From NCBI GenBank assembly GCA_002898775.1, contig BEHK01000014.1:1-33756 (forward strand): a stretch of 33,756 nt of DNA, read 5' to 3'. Positions 32,987-33,756 of this stretch are shown in pieces; the first letter of the stretch is position 1; each line of letters starts with the position of its first letter. The stretch is from a bacterium HR08. Its GTDB lineage: Bacteria > Acidobacteriota > Blastocatellia > HR10. The position numbers were made by a program, and so were the translations under genes. Under the pieces are notes generated by a model. It worked only from the letters and a program-made list of their open reading frames with translations. It made no database searches and was not told the origin of the DNA.

Positions 32987-33756
32987 GTCGAGAGAAATTG
33001 CGCGCTTTAGGCATTGAACTTCCCCTGCTGCCGACGACCTCCGTCGGGAGCTTCCCCAAACCCGACGAGCTGCAACGGGCGCGCGCGCAGTGGGCGCGCG
33101 GCCTCATCTCGCGCGAGGAGCTGGAACGACTCGAACGCCGCGCGACCGAATTCTGGATCCGCACGCAGGAGGAGCTGGGGATTGACGTCCTCGTGGACGG
33201 CGAACAATATCGCGGGGACATGGTCACCTACTTCGCCGAGAACATGCGCGGGTTCGAGATCGGCGGTCTCGTTCGCTCCTATGGGAACCGGTACTACCGA
33301 AAGCCGATCATCGTCTCCGAAGTGCGATGGGAGCGGCCGATCACCGTCTCCTGGTGGCGCTTCGCTCAACGCCTCACGACGAGACCGGTCAAGGGCATGC
33401 TCACCGGCCCGTATACGGTCATGGACTGGTCCTTCAACGAATATTACCCGGATCGCCACGCCACCTGCCTGGCGCTGGCGCGCGAGATTCGAAAAGAGGT
33501 CGAAGCGTTGATCGAGGCCGGGGCGCGAATCATCCAAATTGACGAGCCCGCGCTCTCGGTCCGCCCCTATGAACTGGGGCTGGCGCGCGAAGCGATGCAG
33601 ATCGTGACCGAGGGACTCCCCGCCTACTTCATCAGCCATGCGTGCTACGGCGCGTTTGAGAAGATCTATCCGGACATGCTCGCGCTGCCGGTGGACAACT
33701 TCGACCTGGAGATGTCCAACAGCAACCTCGATCTTCTCGAGCACTTCAAGCGCTTC
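32983..33756 (+). CDS. MetE catalytic-domain protein (core methionine synthase), 3' end outside window
   Basis: 258 residues visible, open at the right edge. Seen: TTSVGSFPKPDEL near the start, VLVDGEQYRGD, RPVKGMLTGPYTVMDWSF and IIQIDEPALS. SHACYG carries His219 and Cys221, and LEMSNSN carries Glu243: three of the four zinc ligands known in MetE. The fourth (Cys) would lie beyond the window. Its size class matches short core MetE enzymes (also called MesA-D), some of which take methyl groups from corrinoid proteins rather than folate. Which donor is used here cannot be seen. The ATG overlaps the preceding stop. Confidence 0.92.
   Translation, partial: MSREKLRALGIELPLLPTTSVGSFPKPDELQRARAQWARGLISREELERLERRATEFWIRTQEELGIDVLVDGEQYRGDMVTYFAENMRGFEIGGLVRSYGNRYYRKPIIVSEVRWERPITVSWWRFAQRLTTRPVKGMLTGPYTVMDWSFNEYYPDRHATCLALAREIRKEVEALIEAGARIIQIDEPALSVRPYELGLAREAMQIVTEGLPAYFISHACYGAFEKIYPDMLALPVDNFDLEMSNSNLDLLEHFKRF

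Overview
The window is GC-rich bacterial chromosome, almost fully coding, with housekeeping genes on both strands. I see no insertion sequence, phage gene, CRISPR array or rRNA. A TonB-type protein, a small beta-barrel outer-membrane protein, a GT83 (ArnT-like) glycosyltransferase, a Gfo/Idh enzyme resembling those of lipid A loci, and the murein-recycling ligase Mpl indicate a Gram-negative cell envelope. The TPR protein with a TolB/FlgO-like N-terminal part and the mix of families would suit Acidobacteriota or a relative. That placement is inference only; no rRNA or marker comparison was possible.

Layout, left to right. 1-2771 (minus): a truncated APC amino-acid permease, a secreted TPR protein, and tRNA-Lys(UUU) just upstream of it. 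3067-4680 (plus): a lone groEL behind a good sigma70 promoter. 4730-10893 (minus): mutL, aspS, hisS, a gamma-carbonic-anhydrase-like gene and an outer-membrane barrel gene, several tightly packed or overlapping. 11013-12148 (minus): rsmD, then a separate unit with its own promoter and terminator that encodes two paralogous 36-residue single-helix membrane peptides. 12255-14730: rlmN (plus) converges on and overlaps mpl (minus). 14787-15480 (minus): a membrane-anchored ComEA-type helix-hairpin-helix protein and a doubtful upstream gene. 15601-17539 (plus): a class-I glutamine amidotransferase-like hydrolase and an MFS exporter. 17543-23368 (minus): comM, a small secreted protein, rho, rpoD and hsp20, with clear terminators and promoters between units. 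23498-26240: GT83 transferase (minus) divergent from a GnnA-like Gfo/Idh enzyme (plus). 26386-33756 (plus): tonB-like, a 27-residue membrane peptide, miaA, tmk, holB, proS and two tandem MetE-domain genes, the last cut by the window end.

Themes. Information processing dominates: tRNA charging (AspRS, HisRS, ProRS), tRNA and rRNA modification (MiaA, RsmD, RlmN), transcription (RpoD, Rho), and DNA metabolism (MutL, HolB, Tmk, ComM, ComEA-like). Gene overlaps of the ATGA type are frequent: gamma-CA/hisS, micro-ORF/miaA, proS/metE-N and metE-N/metE-C. Several genes (rlmN, rsmD and the Gfo/Idh gene) have a -10 box about 7-10 bases before the start codon and no Shine-Dalgarno sequence, which suggests leaderless mRNAs.

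The most unusual items are the autonomous two-microprotein operon at 11696-12148, a split MetE pair whose first member has lost the zinc ligands, a Rho without the usual N-terminal helical domain, and a micro-ORF translationally coupled to miaA. Nothing here is a clear new defence or biosynthetic system. The microprotein operon is the best candidate for something undescribed.
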